DNA of 64,000 nucleotides from Cellvibrio sp. KY-GH-1 (GTDB lineage Bacteria > Pseudomonadota > Gammaproteobacteria > Pseudomonadales > Cellvibrionaceae). The translations under genes were made by a program, and so were the position numbers. The stretch spans positions 4,175,501 to 4,239,500 of the forward strand of contig NZ_CP031728.1 of the NCBI RefSeq assembly GCF_008806975.1, given 5' to 3'. The notes under the pieces are model-generated. The model ran no database searches, was not told the DNA's origin, and saw only the letters and a list, made by a program, of their open reading frames with translations. Shown one piece after another: positions 26,738 through 36,410 of this stretch (positions are counted from its first letter, which is position 1; the number at the start of each line of letters is the position of its first letter).

Positions 26738-27568
26738 ATGAAGCTTGCCGATTTGCATCCGCGCCAGATACTTGTTGCGCTCGATCAAATCGACGCTGCG
26801 GCCCCGTCTTGGCAGATGCCGCGCCCGCAGGCATTGCGGCGTGTAGTGGCAGTTCTGGCCACTGTGTCAGTAAGTTTGCTGATTCTCCACTACGCCAAAT
26901 TTGCGACCAATCTGCAGGGGCTGTTGCAGTGGCTGGGTGAGTGGCGCGGTACCTCCTATTTACAACAACTGGAAGCATCTGGCTGGTTAGAGCTAGCGGG
27001 TTATCTGTGGTGGACTGGCTGCCACCTGTTTACCTTTATCCTGCTACCTTGGCTGGTTATTCGTTGGGTGTTCAAGGAGCGGATGCACGATTTCGGATGG
27101 CGCTGGAATCAGGTCGGAGAGCACTGGCGCGGATATCTGTTGCTGCTTAGCCCCATATTGGTGTTTGTGGTGTTGGTCAGTCAGGGGGAGGATTTCGTCC
27201 ACCACTATCCCTTTTATCGCAGCGCCGGGCGCAGTTGGTTGGATCTGCTGCTGTGGGAGCTACTTTACCTGAGCCAGTTTGTATTTCTGGAATTCTTCTT
27301 CCGCGGCTTTATGCTCAATGCCTTGCGGCCTGCACTGGGTGCCAATGCCATTTGGGTGATGTGTGTGCCCTACATGATGATTCATTTTCCCAAGCTCTGG
27401 TTGGAAGCCACCGGCGCGATATTATTTGGTCTGTTCCTCGGCATACTGGCGCTAAAATCCCGTTCCATCTGGGGAGGTGTTTTGGTGCACGCGGGTGTTG
27501 CCTTGAGTATGGATGTGGCAGCCCTGCTGAAAAAAGGTCAGGTTCCTGGATCATTTTTTCCTTTCTAG
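26738..27568 (+). CDS. CPBP (CAAX/Abi) family membrane metalloprotease-like protein
   Basis: 276-residue polytopic membrane protein. The glutamate motif appears as FLEFFFRGFML (E-x-x-x-R form), followed by MMIHFPK and GGVLVHAGVALSMD, giving the two histidine motifs of the CPBP family. The single Glu replaces the more common EE pair, a frequent variant. Substrate is unknown; relatives process prenylated or bacteriocin-related peptides or act as maturation factors. It starts 2 nt after the serine hydrolase gene, suggesting a shared role, perhaps processing or tolerance. Confidence 0.85.
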   Translation: MKLADLHPRQILVALDQIDAAAPSWQMPRPQALRRVVAVLATVSVSLLILHYAKFATNLQGLLQWLGEWRGTSYLQQLEASGWLELAGYLWWTGCHLFTFILLPWLVIRWVFKERMHDFGWRWNQVGEHWRGYLLLLSPILVFVVLVSQGEDFVHHYPFYRSAGRSWLDLLLWELLYLSQFVFLEFFFRGFMLNALRPALGANAIWVMCVPYMMIHFPKLWLEATGAILFGLFLGILALKSRSIWGGVLVHAGVALSMDVAALLKKGQVPGSFFPF

Positions 27569-27761
27569 AACTCTGTTTATATCCATCTGCTACATAGCGC
27601 ACAGCGCGTCTGATTTTGAGTCAATAGAATCAATACCTTGTCGCCTAAATAATCTTTAATGAGTTTTTGGCATCTAAATTGCCAGAAAAAAGAGACTTGC
27701 GTCACTTTTTTTCACTGCTAAAGTCTTGTTACTAAACACCCGTATTTGTGGGGTAAAGGAA

Positions 27762-28106
27762 ATGATTCACTCAGTTCTATGCGCAAACCTCAGGTTTGCT
27801 GTGGGAGTTATTGCCCTGTTATTTGCTACCGCGAGCCAAGCGGCGCTGATGGATTGCGCTCAACTCATGGCCGCTGACGTTGGCCCGGATACCAACTGCA
27901 CTGCTGATGAGCAGCGGCTGACGAATCCTTCTGTGGGAGTGGATTCGGTGGTTGAGGTATTACCACCCCAAGTGCTGGTGAAGTCGGGATTTGAGCTTGG
28001 TGCTCAGGCAACCGGTTCCCTCTCAGGTGCTGTGCCACTCATGGTATTATTTGCCGCCTTGGTCGGTGTGCTCCTGACCCGTGCCAAAAGCTTTAACAGC
28101 AAATAA
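27762..28106 (+). CDS. Small exported hypothetical protein with C-terminal membrane segment
   Basis: 114 residues. The N-terminal signal (LRFAVGVIALLFATASQA) precedes a short acidic, Cys-containing region (DCAQLM...DTNCTADEQ) and ends with a hydrophobic helix (VPLMVLFAALVGVLLTRAKSF) plus basic tail. The layout resembles a small sorting-tail protein, but I see no LPxTG, PEP-CTERM or rhombosortase-type motif. ATG 27762 is supported by AAAGGA just upstream. It follows the CPBP gene after 193 nt, so it probably has its own promoter. No family recognised. Confidence 0.7.
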   Translation: MIHSVLCANLRFAVGVIALLFATASQAALMDCAQLMAADVGPDTNCTADEQRLTNPSVGVDSVVEVLPPQVLVKSGFELGAQATGSLSGAVPLMVLFAALVGVLLTRAKSFNSK

Positions 28107-28115
28107 CCTGAATAA

Positions 28116-28592
28116 CTAGTAATCCTGCTTATTACTGCAGTGATTCCAGTGCTCAAAGGGATGGTTGGCGCTCTCCAAAGGGCGGTGTAAAAAGGGAATC
28201 CGCCGTGCTCCCCCTTCCAGCGTGATCTGCTCGTAAATAAACTCATCGTCAAACCCGGCCGCCGCCGCCTGCATGCGGGTTGCGGCAAAGTAAACTGCTT
28301 TGGGTCTGGCCCAGAATATCGCCCCCAAACACATGGGGCAGGGTTCGCAACTGGTGTAGATCTCGCAGTCATCCAACTGAAAACTTCCCAGCCTTTGGCA
28401 AGCATTGCGAATAGCAACTACCTCGGCGTGGGCGCTGGGGTCGTTGGTACTGGTCACCTGGTTGCAGCCCTCGGCAATGATCTCTCCGTTTTTTACCACC
28501 AGCGCAGCAAAGGGGCCGCCTTGCCCACTATCGGCTTGGGTCTTGGCCAGTTCAATGCACCGCTCCAGCCACGCCTTTTGTGTATCACTCAT
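28116..28592 (-). CDS. Nucleoside/guanine deaminase-type cytidine deaminase-fold protein
   Basis: 158 residues with the zinc motif HAEVVAI (His/Glu) and PCPMCLGAI (two Cys), the hallmark of the CDA/guanine deaminase/TadA fold. Residues QGGPFAALVVKNGEIIAEG and NDPSAHAE fit guanine deaminase-like (GuaD) members better than TadA, and the C-terminal ...PFEHWN is also typical of the GuaD group. Likely reaction: guanine to xanthine. The start at ATG 28592 is supported by a strong GGAGGAG; an upstream ATG at 28664 would add a poor hydrophobic extension. Convergent with the small exported protein. Confidence 0.86.
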   Translation of the reverse strand: MSDTQKAWLERCIELAKTQADSGQGGPFAALVVKNGEIIAEGCNQVTSTNDPSAHAEVVAIRNACQRLGSFQLDDCEIYTSCEPCPMCLGAIFWARPKAVYFAATRMQAAAAGFDDEFIYEQITLEGGARRIPFLHRPLESANHPFEHWNHCSNKQDY

Positions 28593-28751
28593 AACAATCT
28601 CCTCCGCCAACAATGGCAGCATACCGGCAATCGTATGGGATGGAAGTGGTAGGGTAAAAAACAAAAGTGGCTATATGTATATCTAGCCAGTAAAATCGCG
28701 CGCATTCCTGTTTGATGATTTTTGCGGGCACCTGCCCCTCGGCCCAATGTT

Positions 28752-30989
28752 ATGGATGTCTCCCTGCTACTCGATAACCTCAATGACGCCCAGCGCGCGG
28801 CAGTGTCTGCACCGGCGGCTAACCAACTGATCCTCGCTGGCGCCGGCAGCGGCAAAACGCGTGTGTTGGTACACCGTATTGCCTGGTTAATTCAGGTGGA
28901 ACGGGTTTCGCCTTATTCAATTATGGCGGTGACATTCACCAACAAGGCCGCGCGCGAAATGCGCAGTCGCCTGGATGAACTTTTTCACAACTCGCTACCT
29001 ACTGGCAGCGGCCAGCACGTCAATAGTCGCGCCATGTGGGTAGGTACTTTCCACGGCCTGGCTCATCGCCTGTTAAAGGCCCATTGGCAAGATGCGAACT
29101 TGCCGCAAAATTTCCAGATTCTCGACAGCGACGATCAATTGCGTTTAATCAAGCGCGTGTATCAGGCGCTCAATCTGGATGAAAATAAATGGCCGCACAA
29201 ACAGGCACAGTGGTATATCAACGAACAAAAAGATGAAGGCCGTCGCCCGCAGCATATTCAGGAAGCCGGCGATCCGTTTGTGCGCACAATGTTGCAAATT
29301 TATCGCGCTTACGAAGACGATTGCCAGCGCGGTGGTATGGTGGACTTCGCGGAAATTTTGTTGCGCGCGCACGAATTGTGGCTGCATAAACCGCACATCC
29401 TTGAGCATTATCGCCAGCGCTTTCCGTTTATTTTGGTAGATGAATTTCAGGATACCAATAGCGTTCAATACGCTTGGCTGCGCGTGCTCGCGGGTAAGAC
29501 CAGTTGTGTAACGGCAGTAGGCGACGACGATCAATCCATTTACGGTTGGCGCGGTGCAAAAATTGAAAACATCCAGCGCTTTTCGCAAGATTTTTCCGGC
29601 ACCGAGATTTATCGCCTCGAGCAAAACTACCGTTCTACCGGAAATATTTTGCAAGCCGCTAACGCGGTGATCAAACATAATGCCGGCCGCTTGGGTAAAG
29701 AACTGTGGACTGACGGCGATAAGGGTGAAGCCATTTCGCTTTACGCCGCCTACAACGAACAAGATGAAGCGCGCTTTATTGTGGAGCGCATTCAAAGCTG
29801 GTTAAAGCAGGGCAACAAGCGCGATTCAGTGGCGATTCTGTATCGTTCCAACGCCCAGTCGCGGGTGCTGGAAGAAGCTTTATTGCGCGAGGCCATTCCC
29901 TATCGCATCTACGGCGGTTTGCGTTTTTATGATCGCCTTGAAATTAAAAATGCCATCGCCTACATGCGCCTCATTAGTAATCGCCATGACGATGCCGCAT
30001 TTGAGCGTGTTATCAATACTCCCACGCGCGGCATTGGCGGAAAAACCGTCGACGATATTCGGTTATTTGCGCGTGATCAGGGCTGCTCGCTCTGGGCTGC
30101 TACCGAGCAAATGCTCGCGCACAAAGTCTTTGCCGCGCGTGCCGGCAACGCAGTGCAAACCTTTCTAAATTTAATTATTAAACTCGCGCAGGATTCCTTT
30201 GCATTTGATGATCATGGCGAAGCGCCTGCGCTCGATGAAATTGCGCGCATGGTGATTGAAGATACCGGCCTGTTGCTATTTCATCAAAACGAAAAAGGTG
30301 AGAAAGGTCAGGCGCGCGGTGAAAACTTGCAGGAATTAATTACCGCGTGTCGCGCATTCGATGCGGAAGAAAATGATGACGCTATTTCGCCACTGCAACA
30401 ATTTTTAGATACCGCGGCACTCGATGCTGGTGAAACCCAGGCGGATGAATTTGAAGAGGCAATTCAGCTGATGACATTGCACTCAGCCAAAGGTCTGGAA
30501 TTTCCGCTGGTATTTCTCGCCGGTGTGGAAGAGGGCTTATTCCCGCACAAAATGTCTGCCGATGACCCGGATCGCTTGGAAGAAGAGCGCCGTCTCTGCT
30601 ATGTGGGCATCACCCGCGCCATGCAAAAATTATTTATCAGCTACGCCGAAACTCGTCGCTTGTACGGCAATGAAACCTTCAATGCGGTATCGCGTTTCGT
30701 CCGGGAAATTCCACCGGCGTGCATTGAAGAAGTCCGCCTGAAAACGGCGGTCACCCGCCCGGTCAGTTTCCAGCGCGCAGCGACCAAATCCTCAGCGCGC
30801 GAAAGCCTGAGTGATAGTGGCGATGACACCGGCTTCAAGCTCGGTCAACGCGTCACCCACGCCATCTTCGGCGAAGGCACCATCCTGCAATTCGAAGGCA
30901 AAGGCCCCAACGCCGTAGTGCAAGTAAAATTCGAAAAAATCGGCACCAAACGTTTGGTGATGCAATATGCGAAGTTGCAGGGGTTGTGA
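28752..30989 (+). CDS. uvrD: DNA helicase II (UvrD)
   Basis: Superfamily 1 3'-5' helicase of nucleotide-excision and mismatch repair, 745 residues. Walker A AGAGSGKT sits near the N terminus, with VTFTNKAAREM (motif Ia), VDEFQDTN (motif II), GDDDQSIYGWRGA (motif III), LEQNYRST (motif IV), LMTLHSAKGLEFP (motif V) and VGITRAM (motif VI). The C-terminal Tudor-like end KLGQRVTHAIFGEGTI...VQVKFE is the UvrD/PcrA tail. ATG 28752 (MDVSLLL) is preferred over a GTG/TTG about 30 nt upstream. Monocistronic. Confidence 0.97.
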   Translation: MDVSLLLDNLNDAQRAAVSAPAANQLILAGAGSGKTRVLVHRIAWLIQVERVSPYSIMAVTFTNKAAREMRSRLDELFHNSLPTGSGQHVNSRAMWVGTFHGLAHRLLKAHWQDANLPQNFQILDSDDQLRLIKRVYQALNLDENKWPHKQAQWYINEQKDEGRRPQHIQEAGDPFVRTMLQIYRAYEDDCQRGGMVDFAEILLRAHELWLHKPHILEHYRQRFPFILVDEFQDTNSVQYAWLRVLAGKTSCVTAVGDDDQSIYGWRGAKIENIQRFSQDFSGTEIYRLEQNYRSTGNILQAANAVIKHNAGRLGKELWTDGDKGEAISLYAAYNEQDEARFIVERIQSWLKQGNKRDSVAILYRSNAQSRVLEEALLREAIPYRIYGGLRFYDRLEIKNAIAYMRLISNRHDDAAFERVINTPTRGIGGKTVDDIRLFARDQGCSLWAATEQMLAHKVFAARAGNAVQTFLNLIIKLAQDSFAFDDHGEAPALDEIARMVIEDTGLLLFHQNEKGEKGQARGENLQELITACRAFDAEENDDAISPLQQFLDTAALDAGETQADEFEEAIQLMTLHSAKGLEFPLVFLAGVEEGLFPHKMSADDPDRLEEERRLCYVGITRAMQKLFISYAETRRLYGNETFNAVSRFVREIPPACIEEVRLKTAVTRPVSFQRAATKSSARESLSDSGDDTGFKLGQRVTHAIFGEGTILQFEGKGPNAVVQVKFEKIGTKRLVMQYAKLQGL

Positions 30990-31099
30990 TTGATTAGTAT
31001 GGGTGTAGCCAAAAAAGCTACATTGGCAGCCATTTTAGCTACAACAATTTTCATAAACCGTAGTAAATATTCATTGCTAACTATTACAGCGAAGGAACT

Positions 31100-32266
31100 A
31101 TGAACAATAAATCCATTAATTGGTACCCGCTTGTTATCGTTGTATTGATTGTTGCGTTTGCGGCAACGTTTGCGGCGCTGGTGTTGGAAAAATCCAAACC
31201 AAAACATGCACCAACATCGGTAGCGGCGAGTGAGCAAAACTCATCGGCGGTTTCTGCACAAACTTATCATTGGAAAATGGTAACTTCCTGGCCGAAAAAT
31301 ACGCCCGGGTTGGGCGTGGGTGCAGAAAACCTGGCGCGCGTGATTAACGAAATGTCGGGCGGGCGATTGCAAATTCATGTGTATGGTGCCAACGAATTGG
31401 TGCCGGCCATGGGCGTGTTTGATGCGGTGTCTGCTGGCAGTGTGGAGATGGGGCATTCGGGCAGTTATTTCTGGCGTGGCAAAGTACCAGCGGCACAATT
31501 TTTTACTTCAGTGCCTTTTGGAATGAATGCGCAGGAACTGTATGGCTGGATTAATTACGGTGGCGGTTTGGAGTTGTGGCGTGAACTTTATGCCCCCTTT
31601 AATTTAATTCCCTTCCCTGCGGGTAACACCGGTGTGCAAATGGCCGGCTGGTTTAATCGCGAAATTAATTCGGTGGAAGATATCCGTGGTTTGAAAATGC
31701 GTATTCCCGGTTTGGCTGGTGAAGTATTTAATTTGGCTGGGGGAACTTCAGTCAATATTCCTGGGGGTGAACTTTACACCGCATTGCAAACCGGCGTTAT
31801 CGATGCGGCGGAATGGGTCGGGCCTGAAAATGATTTGGCTTTTGGTTTTCAACAGATCGCGAAATATTATTACTACCCGGGTTGGCATGAACCGGGCCCA
31901 TCCATGGAATTAATTATTAATAAGACTGCGTTTGAAAGTCTGCCTAAAGATTTGCAAGCGATTGTGACTTATGCAGCGCGCGCGATGAGTCAGGATATGT
32001 TTGACAGCTATACCGCACACAATAGTCGCGCATTGAAAGAGTTGGTGGAAAATCAGGGGGTGCAAATTCGCAAGTTGCCAGATGAAGTGCTCAAACATTT
32101 TTACCAGATTTCGCAACAGGTTTACGCTGAGCAGGCTGCGAAAGATCCGCAATTCAAAAAAGTTTATGAGTCCTATAAAACATTTATGAATGATTCAGGG
32201 GCTTACCAGAAAATATCGGAACAGACCTACTATGAGGTGCGTGAACAGCAGCGGGTCGCCAAATAG
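31100..32266 (+). CDS. Orphan TRAP-type (DctP family) solute-binding protein, membrane-anchored
   Basis: 388-residue protein with a non-cleaved-looking hydrophobic helix (about 10-30) in place of a standard signal, followed by a hydrophilic spacer and a DctP fold. The fold shows WKMVTSWPKNTPGLG, GRLQIHVYG, GVFDAVSAGSVEMGHSG, the conserved Arg in GLKMRIPG and GGELYTALQTGVIDAAEW. It resembles the TakP-like group binding oxo-acids as calcium or sodium salts. No DctQ/DctM membrane partners are nearby, so either it pairs with distant subunits or it has another role such as sensing. Followed by a strong terminator. Confidence 0.88.
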   Translation: MNNKSINWYPLVIVVLIVAFAATFAALVLEKSKPKHAPTSVAASEQNSSAVSAQTYHWKMVTSWPKNTPGLGVGAENLARVINEMSGGRLQIHVYGANELVPAMGVFDAVSAGSVEMGHSGSYFWRGKVPAAQFFTSVPFGMNAQELYGWINYGGGLELWRELYAPFNLIPFPAGNTGVQMAGWFNREINSVEDIRGLKMRIPGLAGEVFNLAGGTSVNIPGGELYTALQTGVIDAAEWVGPENDLAFGFQQIAKYYYYPGWHEPGPSMELIINKTAFESLPKDLQAIVTYAARAMSQDMFDSYTAHNSRALKELVENQGVQIRKLPDEVLKHFYQISQQVYAEQAAKDPQFKKVYESYKTFMNDSGAYQKISEQTYYEVREQQRVAK

Positions 32267-32268
32267 TG

Positions 32269-32303
32269 TTAATCGCGCCCGCGTTTGAAGCGGGCGCGAT
32301 TAA
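32269..32303. terminator. Strong convergent hairpin between the TRAP gene and the small HTH gene
   Basis: 14-bp perfect stem TTAATCGCGCCCGC / GCGGGCGCGATTAA with a 7-nt loop, starting about 3 nt after the TRAP stop. The right arm overlaps the TAA of the minus-strand HTH gene. There is no long T tract on either side. Confidence 0.75.
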
Positions 32304-32524
32304 TGATCGAATTTTTCTTCCTGTGCAGTAATTTCCACCAGAGTTGCAATTCCATTCTTACGCAGCTTGTCCATTAATTTGGCGAGCTGCTCTACCTCGG
32401 CGGCATCGCACTGTTCACCATGAATAAAGGTCAGGCGTTTTTTTGCTACCAGTTCGCGCACATAGTCGGGGCGCACACGCAGGCGTTCAGCAGTTTGGGT
32501 GATGGAGAGCAATTGACGAAGCAT
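32300..32524 (-). CDS. Small helix-turn-helix protein, 74 aa
   Basis: Very short protein starting MLRQLLSITQTAERLRVRPDYVRELVAKKRL, the layout of a MerR/excisionase-type winged HTH (scaffold helix, recognition helix, wing), followed by a helical C-terminal half. It could be a transcription factor or a DNA-architectural protein. No integrase or other phage gene lies near, so the excisionase reading is not favoured. Its start is divergent from gmk by about 175 nt. No specific family claimed. Confidence 0.68.
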   Translation of the reverse strand: MLRQLLSITQTAERLRVRPDYVRELVAKKRLTFIHGEQCDAAEVEQLAKLMDKLRKNGIATLVEITAQEEKFDH

Positions 32525-32644
32525 GGTCGATTCGCTGTAGTGGTGTTTGAGTGGTTTACTATGCCATATCTTTTACGGCGTGCATCCGGGTTTCTTCGGC
32601 TACCTGAAACTTTCGGCTGAGCCATCCTGCAAGCTGTGCCATAA

Positions 32645-33316
<672 letters not shown>

Positions 33317-33444
33317 TTTTAGCCAACGCGGTTGGCAGATTTGTTGCTACTAACGCATAATAGCAACCCCTTCGGCGTTTTAGACCCTAAACGCCCCGGA
33401 TTCCAAGCGTTTATCGCGCGCTTATTTTTTGAAGAGCATAAGTT

Positions 33445-33696
33445 ATGGCACGTATTACTGTTGAAGATTGTCTGGATCACGTTGATAACCGTTTTGAGCT
33501 GGTGATGGTTGGCAGCAAGCGCGCCCGTCAATTGGCTATCGGCGGCAAGGAACCCTTCGTTGCTCCTGAAAACGACAAGCCAACCGTTATCGCACTGCGC
33601 GAGATCGAAGAAGGCTTTATCGATGCGAGCATCCTGCTGGAGAAAGATACTCTGCCCCAGCCCAAGCCTGAGCGTACCTACGACAACGAGATTTAA
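33445..33696 (+). CDS. rpoZ: RNA polymerase omega subunit
   Basis: 83-residue subunit that stabilises beta-prime in RNA polymerase and takes part in the ppGpp-binding site 1. The signature [20 protein letters not shown] plus [11 protein letters not shown] and the conserved [11 protein letters not shown] helix are clear. 128 nt after gmk. Its proximity to spoT is conserved in gammaproteobacteria. Confidence 0.97.
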   Translation: MARITVEDCLDHVDNRFELVMVGSKRARQLAIGGKEPFVAPENDKPTVIALREIEEGFIDASILLEKDTLPQPKPERTYDNEI

Positions 33697-33794
33697 TTTC
33701 CAACAACCGCCACCTTACTCAGACGTGAGCTGGCGGTTGTGCTGTTGGAAACCTGATGCCAGCGCCGCTGGCACTGTGAGATTTGGAGCAAGGC

Positions 33795-35909
33795 GTGCAA
33801 ACCATCGAGGCCCTTAGCCATCGACTATCGTCTTACCTCGAACCTTCCCAAATCAGTTTGGTGAAGCGCGCCTACTTCTACGCCGAACAAGCCCACGACG
33901 GCCAAAAACGCCGCAGCGGCGAAGCCTATATCACCCATCCCCTTGCCGTGGCCGACATCCTCGCCAGCATGCATATGGACCATCAAAGCCTGATGGCAGC
34001 CATGTTGCACGATGTGATTGAAGATACCGGTATCAGTAAAAAAGCCATTGCCGGCCAGTTTGGCGATTCAGTGGCGGATCTGGTGGATGGTGTTTCCAAG
34101 CTCACTCAGATTGAATTTGAGTCCCACGCCGAGAAACAGGCCGAGAACTTCCAAAAAATGGCGTTGGCGATGGCCAATGACCTGCGCGTAATTCTGGTTA
34201 AGCTCGCCGACCGATTGCACAATATGCGTACCCTGGGCGCTATGCCGCCGGATAAAAAGCGTCGCATCGCCAAGGAAACGCTGGAAATCTATGCCCCAAT
34301 TGCACACCGGTTGGGAATGAACGATGTGCGCCTTGAGCTGGAAGATCGCAGTTTTTATTGCATGTACCCACTGCGTGCTACGCGTTTGCAGGCTGCGCTA
34401 AAAACAGCACGCGGCAATCGCAAAGAGCTGGTGGAGCAAATTCAGGCCTCGTTTGAAAAGCGGCTGCTCAAGGAAAATATCACATCGATTGTGATTGGAC
34501 GGGAAAAGCATCTGTTCAGCATCTACGAGAAGATGCGGCAGAAGAAAAAATTCTTCAAAGAAATTATGGATGTCTATGCCTTCCGCATTATTGTGGACAG
34601 TGTAGACACCTGCTACCGCGTGCTGGGTGTGGTGCACAACCTGTACAAACCGGTTGCGGGCGAATTTAAAGACTACATCGCTATTCCCAAAACCAACGGC
34701 TATCAATCACTGCACACGGTGTTGGTGGGCATGCACGGGGTGCCGATTGAAGTGCAGATCCGCACCAAAGAAATGGATGAAATGGCCAATAGTGGTATTG
34801 CGGCCCATTTCCTGTACAAATCCAATAGCGACGCCACGATCAACGCTAGCCACAGCCGCGCGCGCCAATGGGTGCAAGGGTTGCTGGAGATGCAGAAAAA
34901 CGCTGGCAACTCGCTCGAGTTCATTGAAAACGTAAAAATCGATCTCTTTCCCGATGAGGTTTATGTCTTCACGCCCAAGGGAAAAATTGTAGAGTTGCCG
35001 ACCGGTTCGACGCCGGTGGATTTCGCTTATGCGGTTCATACGGATATTGGCAACACCTGCGTGGCATGCCGGATTAATGAGCGCATGGCGCCTTTGTCGC
35101 AGCCGCTGTTAAGTGGTCAGAAAGTCGCAATTATTACGGCTCAAGGCGCGCAGCCCAATCCCAACTGGCTCAATTTTGTCGTTTCCGCCAAGGCACGTTC
35201 GGCGATCCGTCACTACCTTAAACACCAGCGTCATCACCAGTCAGTTACACTCGGCAAACGCATGCTCAATCGCGCGCTGGCGGAGATTCATATGGATCTC
35301 GACCATTTGAGCGAAGAGCAGCAACACAAAATCCTGCACGGTGTGCAGGTGGATTCAATGGAGAAATTGTTCGAGGAAATCGGCTTGGGCAACAAGGTTG
35401 TCTACTCAATCGTGAAATTGCTACAGCCAGATGCCGAAGCCAAAACTCGCCCCGGAACCTTGAGCTCAGCAATCACCATCGACTCCGCCGAAGGTATGAT
35501 GATTAGCTTCGCGCGTTGTTGTCGCCCTATTCCCGGCGACCCAATTATCGGCCACGTAAGTTCCGGCAAGGGCTTGGTGATTCATCAGGATACCTGCCGC
35601 AATATTGCGGAAATCCGCAACTACCCCGACAAAATCAGCCAGGTAAATTGGGCGGCGACCGTGAGTGGGGAATTCCTGGTGGATGTGCGCGTGGAGGTGG
35701 AAAGTGATCGCGGCATTATCGCCACCCTCGCCACCCGTATTACCGAGCAGGGCGCAAGTATCGAGCATATCAATGTTCATGAACGCGATGCACACAACAG
35801 TGTGATTCATCTTTGCATCGGCGTACACAACCGTATTCATCTCGCCAATATCATGCGTCGTATCCGCAATTTGAGTTTTGTGATTCGCGTGAATCGCTCT
35901 AAAAACTAA
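33795..35909 (+). CDS. spoT: Bifunctional (p)ppGpp synthetase/hydrolase SpoT
   Basis: Makes and degrades the alarmone (p)ppGpp. The N-terminal HD hydrolase shows HDVIEDT and LADRLHNMRTL, the synthetase region has IMDVYAFRIIV, DYIAIPKTNGYQSLHT and VEVQIRT, followed by TGS (about 385-450, DEVYVFTPKGKIVELP) and C-terminal ACT (VDVRVEVESDRGIIA). The start is set at GTG 33795 (MQTIEALSHRLSSYL), because GGAGCAAGG lies at the right distance and relatives begin here; TTG 33783 is 12 nt further out and overlaps that Shine-Dalgarno sequence. 704 residues, normal length. Confidence 0.96.
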   Translation: MQTIEALSHRLSSYLEPSQISLVKRAYFYAEQAHDGQKRRSGEAYITHPLAVADILASMHMDHQSLMAAMLHDVIEDTGISKKAIAGQFGDSVADLVDGVSKLTQIEFESHAEKQAENFQKMALAMANDLRVILVKLADRLHNMRTLGAMPPDKKRRIAKETLEIYAPIAHRLGMNDVRLELEDRSFYCMYPLRATRLQAALKTARGNRKELVEQIQASFEKRLLKENITSIVIGREKHLFSIYEKMRQKKKFFKEIMDVYAFRIIVDSVDTCYRVLGVVHNLYKPVAGEFKDYIAIPKTNGYQSLHTVLVGMHGVPIEVQIRTKEMDEMANSGIAAHFLYKSNSDATINASHSRARQWVQGLLEMQKNAGNSLEFIENVKIDLFPDEVYVFTPKGKIVELPTGSTPVDFAYAVHTDIGNTCVACRINERMAPLSQPLLSGQKVAIITAQGAQPNPNWLNFVVSAKARSAIRHYLKHQRHHQSVTLGKRMLNRALAEIHMDLDHLSEEQQHKILHGVQVDSMEKLFEEIGLGNKVVYSIVKLLQPDAEAKTRPGTLSSAITIDSAEGMMISFARCCRPIPGDPIIGHVSSGKGLVIHQDTCRNIAEIRNYPDKISQVNWAATVSGEFLVDVRVEVESDRGIIATLATRITEQGASIEHINVHERDAHNSVIHLCIGVHNRIHLANIMRRIRNLSFVIRVNRSKN

Positions 35910-35948
35910 TCGACAATCCCAATAATTTTTCACGAGAAGGTTAATTCA

Positions 35949-36332
35949 ATGACCAATAAAGCCATTATTCATAGCGATAACGCCCCCGCCGCCATAGGTA
36001 CTTACTCACAAGCGGTAAAGGTCAACAACACTGTGTATTTGTCCGGGCAAATTCCGTTGGACCCAAAAACCATGCAATTGGTGGAAGGTGATTTTGCGGT
36101 GCAAGCGCACCAAGTATTTAAGAACTTGCAAGCGGTGTGCGAAGCAGCTGGCGGCAGCTTGAAAGATGTGGTGAAGCTGAATATTTATTTGACCGATCTG
36201 GCCAATTTCCCCACCGTAAACGAAGTGATGGGCCAATACTTTCAGCAACCTTATCCGGCGCGCGCCGCGTTGGGCATCAGTCAATTGCCACGCAATTCGC
36301 TAATTGAAGCGGATGGGGTGATGGTGATCTAA
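35949..36332 (+). CDS. ridA: RidA family reactive enamine/imine deaminase
   Basis: 127-residue trimeric protein that hydrolyses 2-aminoacrylate and related reactive imines made by pyridoxal enzymes. Family blocks [37 protein letters not shown] and [25 protein letters not shown] are present, including the conserved Arg that binds the carboxylate. AGAAGG upstream gives a good ribosome-binding site. It is 40 nt after spoT. Confidence 0.95.
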   Translation: MTNKAIIHSDNAPAAIGTYSQAVKVNNTVYLSGQIPLDPKTMQLVEGDFAVQAHQVFKNLQAVCEAAGGSLKDVVKLNIYLTDLANFPTVNEVMGQYFQQPYPARAALGISQLPRNSLIEADGVMVI

Positions 36333-36350
36333 GCCACATCAGGGTTTCAG

Positions 36351-36391
36351 AAAAAAAGGCCGACCAGTTAATACTGATCGGCCTTTTTTAT
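36351..36391. terminator. Bidirectional terminator between ridA and lpdA
   Basis: Stem AAAAGGCCGACCAGT / ACTGATCGGCCTTTT (one mismatch), preceded by A and followed by T6. It terminates ridA on the plus strand and lpdA on the minus strand. Confidence 0.88.
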
Positions 36392-36410
36392 TTTTACGTG
36401 TGTCAAACAA

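Noticed and set aside
29145-29795. 216-codon minus-strand frame over uvrD
   Set aside because: Entirely inside uvrD helicase motifs, whose integrity on the plus strand is clear.
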